DNA of 64,000 nt from Pseudomonas marginalis. GTDB lineage: Bacteria; Pseudomonadota; Gammaproteobacteria; Pseudomonadales; Pseudomonadaceae. Both the position numbers and the translations under genes were made by a program. Shown one piece after another: positions 1 to 8,621 of this stretch; position 1 is the first letter of the stretch; each line of letters begins with the position of its first letter. The notes beneath the pieces were generated by a model that worked only from the letters and a program-made list of their open reading frames with translations, was not told the origin of the DNA and did not search any database. Location: the NCBI RefSeq assembly GCF_024169655.1, contig NZ_JALJWV010000001.1, positions 4,097,001 through 4,161,000 on the forward strand. Reading direction: 5' to 3'.

Positions 1-2053
1 GTTCAGTCAGGGTCTCGGTCACACTGCGGATGGTCGAAACGTTGCGATTGACCTCTTCGGCTACCGCACTTTGCTCCTCCGCCGCGCTTGCAATCTGCAG
101 GTTCATGTCGCTGATCACCGTTACCGCGTCGCTGATCTTGCCAAGCGCCTGCACGGCCTGATGGATCTGCCCGGCGTTGTCCTGGGCGAGCGTCTGGCTG
201 GAATGCATGGTCGCCACCACGCCCCGCGTGCCGGTTTGGATGCGTTCGATGACCATGCGTATTTCCTCGACGGAATCCTGGGTGCGCTTGGCCAAGTTGC
301 GTACTTCATCGGCCACTACCGCAAAACCCCGGCCACTTTCCCCGGCGCGCGCCGCTTCGATCGCGGCGTTGAGTGCCAGCAGGTTCGTTTGCTCGGCAAT
401 ACTGCGGATCACTTCCAGCACCGAACCGATCTGCTCGCTGTTGACCGCCAGGGCTTCGACTTCCGTCACGGCCTTACTGACCTCGCGGGCCAACGCATTG
501 ATGTCCTGGGTGCTGCGCTCAATGAGGGTGATGCCTTCCCTGGACGCCTGGTCGGCACCGCGCGCTGCCTGGGCAGCACTCGAGGCGCTGTGGGCGACTT
601 CATGCGCAGTCGCGCTCATTTCGTTGGACGCAGTTGCCAGTTGATCGATCTCGCGAAATTGCACCTGCATCCCTTCACTGGTCAGCCGCGCGATTTCCGA
701 AGACTGGTCGGCGGTACCGCGCGCATCGGTAATGCTCTGCTTGATCTGCGCGACGGTGGGCTGCAGTTTGTCGAGAAAACGGTTGAACCAGTTCACGAGC
801 TCGCCCAGTTCATCTTTCTTGCGGTAGTGCAGGCGTTGGGTCAGATCGCCGTCGCCGCTGGCAATCGCCTTGAGCATCTGCGCGACACTGTTGATCGGGC
901 GCGTCACCCCGGAAGCGGTGAACCCGATGAGCAGCAGGCCCAACAGGCCTGCGCCTATGGCCACGAGCAGCGACTTCAGGGTGTCGCGGGTTTGGGTCTG
1001 ATCAAGCAAGGTCTGAAGCGCTACCGAGTCGGCCAGCAATACTTGTTTGGGCAAATCAATGACCACCCCCCAAGCTGGCGCATCGGGGATTGGGGAGACG
1101 GGGTAGACGGCGCGGATCAAATCATTCTGTGCCAGCACCAGCGGTTTTTTTTGCGTCAATGCTGCGAGTATCGCCTTGCCGTCCTCGCCCATAGTGATGC
1201 TGACAGGTTTGCCGACCTGACCTGCGTCCTTGCTGTAGGCCGCAAGTACACCACTGTCGGATACAATCAGCATGCTTCCAGAGCCTTCGAACAGGGTACG
1301 CTGAGCATCGCTTGCGGCCGCTTGTAGGGCGCCGAGTGCGAGGTCTACGCCCAGGGTGCCGATCACCTTGCCATCGGCAATCAACGGCATAGAGAGCGTA
1401 GTCATCACTTGGGCTTGCCCGTCCAGGGTGACGGCGTAAGGCGCCGTCAGGCACGTGCGCCGCGTGTCTCGCGGGCAGGTGTACCAACTGTTGTTTGCGG
1501 TGCCGCTAATGCTCAGCTCGGTATTCTGCAGATCGATTTCTGTAATCATCAAGTTCATCGATTGGCCGCCACCCCGATTCCAGGCGCTGCTAAAGCGTCC
1601 GCTTTCGTTGGAGGCGCGCGCTGCGTCGTTAACGAACTCGCTGTCTTTACCCTCCAGCGCATTCGGTTCGTACACCAGCCAGAACCCAAGAATCTGCGGA
1701 TTGTGCTCGAATGTTATCTTGACGCTATGGTTCAGTTCCTCACGCAATGTAGCGGCCGGCAACCCACGCTGGCTGGCCATGTTACGCAAGTTGTTCACCT
1801 GGTCGGCCAGAGCAGAGATGAGCAGCAAGCTGTTACCGAAGACATGCTCCAAGTTTCTAGCCTGTTCGGCGGCCTTGGCCTGCAGCAGACTCTCACCGCT
1901 GTCGGTCAGCATCTTACTACTCGAGGCACTGATCAATCGGTTGTTCTGGTCGCCTTGATAGAGGTTCATGTAGACGATCAAGCCGATCACCCCCATGAGG
2001 CACAAGCCGGACAGCAGGATGATTTTCAAGCGGATGGAGAGTGCGTCGATCAT
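1..2053 (-). CDS. Methyl-accepting chemotaxis protein, dCache type (3' end cut by window edge)
   Basis: This is a transmembrane chemoreceptor that relays ligand binding in the periplasm to the CheA/CheW array. Reading the minus strand from the ATG at 2053, the protein starts MIDALSIRLKI and has a first membrane segment at about residues 8-27. A periplasmic part of roughly 300 residues looks like a double-Cache sensor (SWYTCPRD and later IGTLGVDLAL). A second membrane segment follows, then a HAMP domain (GDLTQRL) and the conserved signalling tip (LLALNAAIEAARAGE, then GFAVVADEVRNLA). About 684 codons are present; the last few dozen residues lie beyond the left edge. The ligand cannot be read from sequence. 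The position beside an amine and aromatic catabolic cluster makes a related attractant possible, but it may simply be a neighbouring chromosomal gene. Confidence 0.93.
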   Translation of the reverse strand, partial: MIDALSIRLKIILLSGLCLMGVIGLIVYMNLYQGDQNNRLISASSSKMLTDSGESLLQAKAAEQARNLEHVFGNSLLLISALADQVNNLRNMASQRGLPAATLREELNHSVKITFEHNPQILGFWLVYEPNALEGKDSEFVNDAARASNESGRFSSAWNRGGGQSMNLMITEIDLQNTELSISGTANNSWYTCPRDTRRTCLTAPYAVTLDGQAQVMTTLSMPLIADGKVIGTLGVDLALGALQAAASDAQRTLFEGSGSMLIVSDSGVLAAYSKDAGQVGKPVSITMGEDGKAILAALTQKKPLVLAQNDLIRAVYPVSPIPDAPAWGVVIDLPKQVLLADSVALQTLLDQTQTRDTLKSLLVAIGAGLLGLLLIGFTASGVTRPINSVAQMLKAIASGDGDLTQRLHYRKKDELGELVNWFNRFLDKLQPTVAQIKQSITDARGTADQSSEIARLTSEGMQVQFREIDQLATASNEMSATAHEVAHSASSAAQAARGADQASREGITLIERSTQDINALAREVSKAVTEVEALAVNSEQIGSVLEVIRSIAEQTNLLALNAAIEAARAGESGRGFAVVADEVRNLAKRTQDSVEEIRMVIERIQTGTRGVVATMHSSQTLAQDNAGQIHQAVQALGKISDAVTVISDMNLQIASAAEEQSAVAEEVNRNVSTIRSVTETLTE

Positions 2054-2339
2054 CGGAGTATCTCGTGAGTGAACAGCGGCCAGTTGACCATCAGGTGGCC
2101 TGGGCCACTGACTTCTTATAGGTGATGTCATTACATCGGCCGGTCTCGCGATTTAACGAGACCGACTTGGTAATTTTGAACTGTTGACTCATGACTGCCG
2201 CTGGTCTTTACACCGTCACTTCGCATGGTTTGGTGGTTCTGGCCAGCGGCTCGACTGTGGTGCTGGCGATGTTCGCCTACAATATTCTGCAGATCGCCGT
2301 AGGTGTGCTTGGTGAATAGCCTAGATTCAATACAGGAAT
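2054..2339. other. Intergenic stretch with an 8-bp inverted repeat
   Basis: This is the gap between the receptor start and the tatA stop. It holds a perfect inverted repeat, CGGTCTCG (2141-2148) and CGAGACCG (2157-2164), separated by 8 bases. It could be an operator or a weak hairpin; no T-run follows. A 42-codon open frame at 2191-2319 on the plus strand encodes a hydrophobic peptide, but I see no clear ribosome binding site and it may be a remnant or chance. Confidence 0.35.
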
Positions 2340-2591
2340 CTAGGGCCGAACATCGCTACGAAAATGTTCCCCAACCTTTTGAGACTTGACGTCGATGGTG
2401 TGAGACTGCTCGAGCGTAGCGTTTTGAGAGGCCGTCGAACATTCGTTACTCTCGTCGTCAGTCATTGATTTGCGAAAACCCTTTATGGCTTCGCCAATGT
2501 CTCCGCCCAAACCTTTTATCTTCTTTGTCCCAAAAATCAAAATCACTACAGCTAGGATTACTAGCCAGTGTTTCCAATCAAAAACTCCCAT
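2340..2591 (-). CDS. tatA: Sec-independent translocase subunit TatA/TatE
   Basis: This is a small pore-forming component of the twin-arginine translocase, which exports folded proteins across the inner membrane. The 83-residue protein has the family layout: a short N-terminal membrane segment (about residues 8-21), the FG hinge (IFGTKKI), an amphipathic helix (GGDIGEAIKGFRKSM) and a polar tail. Pseudomonads normally carry a chromosomal tatABC operon, so a lone tatA here looks like an accessory copy. It is the last gene of the leftward catabolic arm, about 150 bp beyond catA. That arm also encodes an amine oxidase with a twin-arginine signal, so a role in exporting that enzyme is plausible but inferred. 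Confidence 0.9.
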   Translation of the reverse strand: MGVFDWKHWLVILAVVILIFGTKKIKGLGGDIGEAIKGFRKSMTDDESNECSTASQNATLEQSHTIDVKSQKVGEHFRSDVRP

Positions 2592-2740
2592 GGGTAAAGC
2601 CTCTCTCGGTAAAAATCTTGAAGAAGCGAAATTCGCTTTTTTGCGCCTAGGTCACGAAGCCATTTGGTGGCAAGAACAACGGAATAGGAAGCAATGCATA
2701 TATCGTTGAGAGACGCATCGCCTCCCTGCATTCAAAGACT

Positions 2741-3670
2741 TCACCCCTCGAGCGCGCGAACTCGCTCGTGACGTTGCTGTTCTTTAGGTTGGTCGGATAA
2801 TTGAAGCGTAAAGTCGAAATCGATCTCAGCGAAGCGGCCAGTAATGCCATACGCTGCAGCGCGCTCAGGATCATCGGTAAAAATGATCTTCGCGATCAGT
2901 TCATCACGGGTGGCGTAGGCGAAATCGTCATGCAGATACCGATCGCCATCCAAATTGATTTGCGTGGTCAGATGGCGATGATCGGGCGCCGAGATGAAAA
3001 AGTGCACGTGCGCCGGGCGCTGGCCATGACGACCCAACTGGTCCAGCAATTGCTGCGTAGGGCCATCTGGGGGGCAGCCATAGCCCGAAGGAACGATACT
3101 ACGAAAACGGTAACGGCCGTTGGCATCGGTAACGATGCGGCGACGAAGGTTGAACTCCGATTGAGTAGTATCAAAGTAAGAATATGTGCCGAGGGTATTA
3201 GCGTGCCAAACGTCAACTACCGCACCTGCCAATGGTTCGCCGGAGGTATTTCTAACTTGGCCTTGCATGAATAGCACAACACCTAGATCGGTACCGTCGT
3301 CTAATCGTGCCTCAAAATCCGAGAGCGGCGCACCTGCGACGTAGAGCGGACCTTCAATGGTCCGAGGAGTGCCGCCGGACTTACCCGCCAGCTTATCTTC
3401 AGCATCCATGAGGAGGTCCAGGTAATGCTCAACACCGAGTCCTGCAACCAAAAGACCGGCCTCTTGACGAACGCCAAGAACGTTGAGGTAGTTAACCGCT
3501 CTCCAAAACTCCTCAGGAGTTACCGAAAGGTCTTCGATAATTTTCACGGAGTCGCACAGAATTCGGTGAATCAGAGTTTTGACTCGTGGGTTGCCGGCAC
3601 TGTTGGTGAGGCCGCTAGCGTCCTCAAGAAATTTCTGAGCATTGCTGGTATGTGAAATCATAACGGCCAT
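2741..3670 (-). CDS. catA: Catechol 1,2-dioxygenase
   Basis: CatA cleaves catechol between the two hydroxyls (intradiol) to cis,cis-muconate using a non-heme Fe(III) centre in the cytoplasm. The 309-residue protein has the usual CatA length. The N-terminal helical dimerisation region (residues 1-100) is followed by the hallmark TIEGPLYVAGAP. The iron ligands are visible in context: Tyr in TYSYFD, Tyr in PSGYGCPPDGPTQ, and two His in RPAHVHFFI. It takes the catechol made by AntABC, which is encoded in the divergent arm. No muconate cycloisomerase (catB) or muconolactone isomerase (catC) is nearby, so muconate must feed host chromosomal enzymes. Catechol 1,2-dioxygenase is more likely than the hydroxyquinol enzyme, given its close resemblance to Pseudomonas CatA. 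Confidence 0.95.
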   Translation of the reverse strand: MAVMISHTSNAQKFLEDASGLTNSAGNPRVKTLIHRILCDSVKIIEDLSVTPEEFWRAVNYLNVLGVRQEAGLLVAGLGVEHYLDLLMDAEDKLAGKSGGTPRTIEGPLYVAGAPLSDFEARLDDGTDLGVVLFMQGQVRNTSGEPLAGAVVDVWHANTLGTYSYFDTTQSEFNLRRRIVTDANGRYRFRSIVPSGYGCPPDGPTQQLLDQLGRHGQRPAHVHFFISAPDHRHLTTQINLDGDRYLHDDFAYATRDELIAKIIFTDDPERAAAYGITGRFAEIDFDFTLQLSDQPKEQQRHERVRALEG

Positions 3671-3861
3671 TTTTTATCCTCCTCTTGTAACTCTTAAAAC
3701 AGAAAAAGTAAGAAAGTCGGACTTAGAGGTCACCTTCAAGAATCGACGAGGTTTGCTGGTATAGCCGTACAACCTCAATAGCCTTGAGGGTCCCTAAGAA
3801 GAATATATAAGCAGCGCATAGGCACATCCCTCAAAGGGACGGGCCTTGCGCCTTAAAAAAC

Positions 3862-5250
3862 TTAAAAATGCGTGAGAAAAAGAACCTGACTATAAATATT
3901 ACGTCGATCAGTACCGATTTGAGAACCACCTTCTAAATCAGAAGCATCAGGCTTATAAATACCCAACAAAGGCACCACTGTAAGTTCTTTAGTTGCCTGC
4001 CAACTTGCATATATATCCACCTCATTTCCGCCAAGGTTAGAAAATGTTCCAGCCCTCTTACTTAATGTATCGAAATTATATAGAAGCACACCCAGCGAGA
4101 GCGACTCAACGGGGGTGAATGAAAGAGCAACCTGATGAATTCTTGTATTAGAGTTAAATGGGCCTGCGTAATTCGAAGCCACTTCGCCCTGAAACCAAGT
4201 TCCAAGCCCGCGAATATTTCCAAAGAAGAAAGGATCGTAACCTTCAGAGAATCGGCTGTAACGATAATTTACAGAAGGTGTACCATATACATCCGAGAAC
4301 TTCCAACCTGCCTCAAGATACCACGCACTTTCATTGCCAGCAGGGCGGTCCTGCCATGCATATTCGCCAGAAAGAAAAAGATCTGGGTGGCCTAAGCTAC
4401 CTTGGCCTCTAACGGTATAGGTCTTAGTTCCGTTTCGACGAATTAAATCAAACTTATCATCGGTATTCAATACATCCATATATGTGAAACCGACAGTTCC
4501 TTTTTCACCCACGTTTTCTAACGTGGCGACGAAGGACTCTGCTTTGGCTTGGGCAGGGTTATCTGACTTCAACCACATCAAATCACTGCGCAAACCTTCA
4601 CGCCCGCCGATCCGAAGGACTGCGGTCTGGTCAAACGCCTTACGTGGAGTGATGTAATACGCACCACCACGATTCAGAGTTCCGTTAGAGATCCCTTTGC
4701 CAAGGTTCAGCGCGTCACCGCCAATAAGAAATCCATCGCCCACAACAATATTTTGCCGACCAAACGATAAATCAATTCCGTCAAGCCCAAGCGCGGGAAA
4801 GTAATTTCCCGATTTCCAGCCAAGATATGCGTCTTCGACTTTGGTAGTCCGCTCTGTGCCATCAGTCCATCCGGCAGCATCTCCTTGGCCGAACGTCGCA
4901 CTACTAACCCAGTTTAAAGCACCATACACTTTTTGCTTCTGTTCGCCCGCAGAAACCCAACCGGATAATCCGTACTTAAAATATGCCTCTTGCCAATCAG
5001 TCCCCCCTTTCTTCAAAGTTCCAGACTGAGCATAATTTTGTTGGCTATGATAAATTCCAATACCGCCATCAAGATCGGCATTTAACCCGTAGCTTTCGTC
5101 CGAATATAATTCCAACGCGCCTACGCCGCTAGAGCACAGGGAAAAAGCCATAAAAGAGAAACTAACTGACACGGTTCGAAGAGACGTATTCATAACTACC
5201 CTCAACATATTAGGCTTTTTATTTTTAAGCAAATCGAAGATTCGATTCAC
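3862..5250 (-). CDS. Outer-membrane porin, alginate-export-like beta-barrel
   Basis: This is a probable outer-membrane channel for uptake of the cluster's substrate. The 462-residue precursor has a hydrophobic signal region near residues 27-46 ending before LELYSDESYG. A long run of alternating aromatic and polar strands follows, and the chain ends in phenylalanine (LFLTHF), as expected for BamA-assembled barrels. The pattern (GINLSFGRQNI-type strand, WLEAGWKFSD-like strands) resembles AlgE/alginate-export-family porins more than trimeric OprB or OprD types. It lies between an unknown inner-membrane protein and catA on the same strand, with gaps of about 180-190 bp on each side, so it may have its own promoter. 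The substrate is unknown. Confidence 0.75.
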   Translation of the reverse strand: MNRIFDLLKNKKPNMLRVVMNTSLRTVSVSFSFMAFSLCSSGVGALELYSDESYGLNADLDGGIGIYHSQQNYAQSGTLKKGGTDWQEAYFKYGLSGWVSAGEQKQKVYGALNWVSSATFGQGDAAGWTDGTERTTKVEDAYLGWKSGNYFPALGLDGIDLSFGRQNIVVGDGFLIGGDALNLGKGISNGTLNRGGAYYITPRKAFDQTAVLRIGGREGLRSDLMWLKSDNPAQAKAESFVATLENVGEKGTVGFTYMDVLNTDDKFDLIRRNGTKTYTVRGQGSLGHPDLFLSGEYAWQDRPAGNESAWYLEAGWKFSDVYGTPSVNYRYSRFSEGYDPFFFGNIRGLGTWFQGEVASNYAGPFNSNTRIHQVALSFTPVESLSLGVLLYNFDTLSKRAGTFSNLGGNEVDIYASWQATKELTVVPLLGIYKPDASDLEGGSQIGTDRRNIYSQVLFLTHF

Positions 5251-5396
5251 TCCTCAATAAATCATTTCAAGCTACCCAGGAAATCGAAAAAAACGGCGTA
5301 AACAAGTGGAATCGTCCCCACTACTGTTTACGTAGTTATAAATCTTCTTAACTTGATCACTAACGTAAATTGCAACGAGGTTCCACATGAGAGAAA

Positions 5397-5419
5397 GGAT
5401 GCTGCAAGTGGCAGCATCC
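5397..5419 (-). terminator. Intrinsic terminator after the amine-oxidase gene group
   Basis: Perfect 9-bp inverted repeat, GGATGCTGC (5397-5405) and GCAGCATCC (5411-5419), with a 5-base loop. Read on the minus strand it lies just after the stop of the membrane-protein gene (5434) and is followed by a pyrimidine-rich tract (TTTCTCTC). This fits a Rho-independent terminator ending the transcript of amine oxidase, cytochrome and membrane protein. Confidence 0.7.
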
Positions 5420-5433
5420 TATTGCGAAACTAG

Positions 5434-6168
5434 CTATTGCTGCCCTGAAGATTGGGCAACAGTTGATTTGCCTTTCCAAGCCAATACGCCGAGCCAAAAG
5501 AACCAGATAGGGGTTGCGTACAGAACACCCTGGAGACCCAAGCCGGCAATTTCACCGGCATCTAGTATTTTCGCAGCACTCGATAACAACCCAAAACAGC
5601 CGTTCAAAAAAGTTACAGTAGCGAAGCCTTTACGGTGCGGCCAAATGACCAACGCTAGACCTACGTACCAGACCCCGGAAAGGAAGAACTCTAAACGCCC
5701 CCACATGCCGTCCTGAACAAACATGGTGATTACACGAAAAAGCTCCGTGTAAATTTGAGCAGCGGAAGGATCCGATGCGGTAGCTGTTGCAATCGTAAGC
5801 ACAGGCCACGCTACAGACAGAATCGATGCACCAATAGCACCTACCAATGCGAAAAATATGCCTGCAACTGTTGCCAGCGATACCAGAAACGGATTTTCCT
5901 GCTTAAAGTTCATCCATAGATAAATAGCAGCAGGAATGCTAAATAGGTAAAAACCAAACGTATCGCTCAGCATCATCCATTTGAGGTTGGCAGCGCCTGC
6001 GACACCAACTTGCAACTGCGCGGCAACATCACCAGCGGCCTCATATTCGAAACTACCGGCTTGGATTGCCAAGTATGTTGTCAACATACAGAAACAAATA
6101 GCTAACCAACTGGTCACTGAGACCAGCCTATTTCTACTGAGAACAAGCTGTTTGTCTAAACTATTCAC
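5434..6168 (-). CDS. Multi-pass inner-membrane protein of unknown function
   Basis: I do not recognise a characterised family. The 244-residue protein has about six or seven hydrophobic segments: residues about 17-37, 62-84, 93-120, 125-150, 163-180, 185-205 and 218-235. Few charged residues fall within the segments, and the tail is short and cytoplasmic-looking (WKGKSTVAQSSGQQ). It starts about 30 bp after the cytochrome gene and ends at a clear terminator, so it is co-transcribed with the cytochrome and the amine oxidase. It could transport the substrate, or pass electrons onward from the cytochrome; neither is shown by a motif. No heme-binding or quinone-site signature was seen. Confidence 0.8.
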   Translation of the reverse strand: MNSLDKQLVLSRNRLVSVTSWLAICFCMLTTYLAIQAGSFEYEAAGDVAAQLQVGVAGAANLKWMMLSDTFGFYLFSIPAAIYLWMNFKQENPFLVSLATVAGIFFALVGAIGASILSVAWPVLTIATATASDPSAAQIYTELFRVITMFVQDGMWGRLEFFLSGVWYVGLALVIWPHRKGFATVTFLNGCFGLLSSAAKILDAGEIAGLGLQGVLYATPIWFFWLGVLAWKGKSTVAQSSGQQ

Positions 6169-6197
6169 AATGGGTGCTCCAATCTATATTTATAAGG

Positions 6198-6569
6198 TTA
6201 AGTGGACTTTATTTTGCAGATAACGGCCGCTCTGTCTTCGGGGTTTTTAAGGCCGCTAAAAGGCATACGCGTTTGAGGCACTACATCTTGGGGAGCGGCC
6301 AAGAACGCATCAAGCTTCTCGATCGTAAACACTACATCCGAGGCCTTCATCGCTGGCGAATAAATAAACCCCTCGAGCGAGCCCGCTTTTCGGCCAATAA
6401 CGCCATGTAGGTTCGGGCCCAGCATCGAGTTATTACCCTCTGCAAGAGAATGACAAGCTGCACACTTCCCCCACGCTTTTTCTGCGGTCTCTGGCGAACA
6501 GTTAGCAGTATCCGCTTCTGCCAAATTCGAAACCAACATAAAAGTCAGAACCAGTGTTGTTTTTTTCAT
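6198..6569 (-). CDS. Small periplasmic class I c-type cytochrome (CycN-like)
   Basis: This is a single-heme electron carrier of 123 residues. It has a Sec signal (residues 1-19, ending LAEA), one heme site C36-A-A-C39-H40, the typical GPNLHGVIGRKAG stretch, and a likely axial Met in the QTRMPFSGL loop. It lies 10 bp downstream of the amine-oxidase gene. In the nicotine pathway of Pseudomonas putida S16 the homologous amine oxidase NicA2 passes electrons to an adjacent cytochrome c (CycN) instead of oxygen. The same pair is seen here, so this cytochrome is probably the electron acceptor of the upstream enzyme. That partnership is inferred from synteny and family knowledge. Confidence 0.9.
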   Translation of the reverse strand: MKKTTLVLTFMLVSNLAEADTANCSPETAEKAWGKCAACHSLAEGNNSMLGPNLHGVIGRKAGSLEGFIYSPAMKASDVVFTIEKLDAFLAAPQDVVPQTRMPFSGLKNPEDRAAVICKIKST

Positions 6570-6579
6570 CTGAAGCCCC

Positions 6580-8040
6580 TCACCCCAACTGCTTCAGTAC
6601 AATTCTTGACGCCCGCAATCCTGTTTCAATCGCACCGTCGATAAACCCCCGCCATCCATTGGCTATGTCGGAGCCAGCAAAAACCACGCGGCCCTCGTCT
6701 TTGCGCATATCCTCGCCATACTTGCTCCACATCCCCGGCTTGTAATCGCACCAGGTCCCCTTCGAATACGGGTCGGAATTCCAGTCGTAGGCGAAACTTT
6801 CCATAATTTCGGCTCCCGGTAACAAACGAGTAAATGCTTCACGAACATTATCGTCGTCGTTTACATCGAAGCCGGGCACTGAATATCCCATAGCTACAAA
6901 CTTGGTATGATGGTCAGAAATATAATCGGTATATACCAAGTTGATAGGATATCCGGAGGATGCCATACCTTGATAGCTACCTTTGTTGCCCTTAACCTTA
7001 ACCTTCAATTCAAAACCAGAACCCACGTGCCGTTCTTTACTTGCAGCTACTTTTCCTGGAGATAGAGCAGGCAACCACTCAATATCGTTCCAGCAGTTCA
7101 TAGGCAACGCGACGATGCAAGACTTAGCGAAATAGGTTTTGCCGTTTTCCGCAGTTACTTTTACTCCGCGCGAAGACTGCTCCACCTTTTGCACTGGCGT
7201 ATTCAATTTTACTTCAGCACGACTGTCACGAAACAACAATTCAATAAGCGAAGACGTACCGGTACTAATTTTATATTGAGTACACGCCCGTAACAGACGA
7301 TCCATATCGTTGCCTGCGCGCGCATACCAATGAATCTGATCCAAGTACCCAGCCTGCTCGATAGGGCCGTTCACAGCAGTAGTGAAATAAGATTCGAGAA
7401 TTGCTCGGGTTTCATCAGAAACATTGATCTGTTTCATTCGCTGAGCAATAGAAATATTATCGGTCTTTAAGGAGTCCGGATTGAAATTTGGGTCATAGGG
7501 GCGAGGAAACAGATCAATCACATCCTTACTAAACACTTGCATGCCTAGGTTTAACAGCTCAAAGGCCTTAGCAGGATCAAAGGGTTCGAGCTTACCATTT
7601 ACCACAACACCGTAAGCAGTTGGACTTGCACCTGGCGTTTCAAGCAGCTGCAAACCATAACGTTGCATTTCCGCCCAAACATGCGGCTGGATCCAGTGGA
7701 TCCATTGACCACCAACGTCTGCACGCTCGCCAAAGACCTCTGTAGTGAAAGTGCGGCCACCTGTTCGGTTGCGCGCTTCTAATACTAAGCATTTCTTGCC
7801 TCGAGTTCCCAACTCTCTTGCTGCTGTAGCCCCCGCCATACCGCCGCCGATAATAATAGTGTCGTAGCCCCCGTCAGCCGAAGTTTTTTCCGGAACATCG
7901 GGCGCAGGCTTTATCGAACTTGCCATCGCAGAATTCAGCACAGAAGCGGCAAGCACTGTGGTGGCGCCTGCGGCAATCCCTTTTAGGGTTTGGCGACGGT
8001 TGTAAGTAGCCTTTAATAAGTCATTATCGTTGTCAGTCAT
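6580..8040 (-). CDS. Tat-exported flavin amine oxidase/dehydrogenase, NicA2/Pnao-like
   Basis: This FAD-dependent enzyme probably oxidises a C-N bond of an amine in the periplasm. The 486-residue precursor has a twin-arginine signal (N-R-R-Q-T-L-K-G at residues 14-21, then a hydrophobic stretch). The FAD Rossmann motif GGGMAGATAARE follows at about residue 66, then RTGGRTFT. A stretch very like NicA2 (HWIQPHVWAEMQRYGL) and the C-terminal FAD-contacting GWRGFIDGAIETGLRA are also present. Length matches NicA2 (482). It is the first gene of a run with the cytochrome c and a membrane protein, and an extra tatA is encoded in the same arm. The substrate may be an aryl-alkylamine or cyclic amine that eventually yields anthranilate; nicotine itself is unlikely because the downstream genes differ. 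Confidence 0.9.
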   Translation of the reverse strand: MTDNDNDLLKATYNRRQTLKGIAAGATTVLAASVLNSAMASSIKPAPDVPEKTSADGGYDTIIIGGGMAGATAARELGTRGKKCLVLEARNRTGGRTFTTEVFGERADVGGQWIHWIQPHVWAEMQRYGLQLLETPGASPTAYGVVVNGKLEPFDPAKAFELLNLGMQVFSKDVIDLFPRPYDPNFNPDSLKTDNISIAQRMKQINVSDETRAILESYFTTAVNGPIEQAGYLDQIHWYARAGNDMDRLLRACTQYKISTGTSSLIELLFRDSRAEVKLNTPVQKVEQSSRGVKVTAENGKTYFAKSCIVALPMNCWNDIEWLPALSPGKVAASKERHVGSGFELKVKVKGNKGSYQGMASSGYPINLVYTDYISDHHTKFVAMGYSVPGFDVNDDDNVREAFTRLLPGAEIMESFAYDWNSDPYSKGTWCDYKPGMWSKYGEDMRKDEGRVVFAGSDIANGWRGFIDGAIETGLRASRIVLKQLG

Positions 8041-8621
8041 TTAAGTCTCGCCATTACTTTATTGGTTTAATTCCCAGGCAGTCGGACAAACAACCCATCA
8101 ACTAGAGTTATATGCTTTTCGACAGCAGTTAGCACGCAAGAGATACAAATCCCAGCACCACCTAAAACCCACAGATTTAACTAATGCAAATTTATTAGAC
8201 GTTAAAACCCCTATGACGTCTATCCTATTTATACTTCATTCTCATCCAAAAAATCGGCCGATTTTGACAACTCAACACCGCACTATAGAGATATGTCAGC
8301 GCTATTTTGATTTCGACTTGTAAATTCATGCTTAAACCGGCAATAGCTTTAGAGAAATCCCCCCCCACAGTTAAGCGCGGTAGCTCGCTAAGTCGCTACC
8401 TGCCACAGTTAGAAATGGATCTGTATGACTGAAACTATACTCTAAAGCCCTTCTACAAACTCAACCCCTTTGGCTATAGCACTAGAACTCTCGTGACTTC
8501 TAGCCAAAGGTCACTCAGTCACCACATCGAGTTCTTATCCGACGTCGCTAATAGCGAAATGCAAGCTTCGGACACTGACACCAGCCCCCAAGGATCTCTT
8601 GCATAGAAAAGCCGTCCCATA
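8041..8621. promoter_or_regulatory. 581-bp AT-rich intergenic region upstream of the amine-oxidase gene
   Basis: No gene was seen here. It separates the regulator stop (8622) from the amine-oxidase start (8040) on the minus strand, so it should hold the promoter for the amine-oxidase run and the end of the regulator transcript. The clearest element is a perfect 10-bp inverted repeat, CCTTTGGCTA (8467-8476) and TAGCCAAAGG (8501-8510), with a 24-base loop. This could be an operator or the terminator of the regulator gene. Confidence 0.5.

Noticed and set aside
71..1327. 418-codon open frame on the plus strand
   Set aside because: It is antisense to the chemoreceptor, whose conserved HAMP and signalling domains are read on the minus strand; the plus-strand product has no recognisable features.
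6580..8040. Assignment of the amine oxidase as nicotine dehydrogenase (nicA2)
   Set aside because: Similarity is clear, but none of the other nicotine-pathway genes is present and the neighbours point to an anthranilate-yielding substrate, so the symbol was not used.
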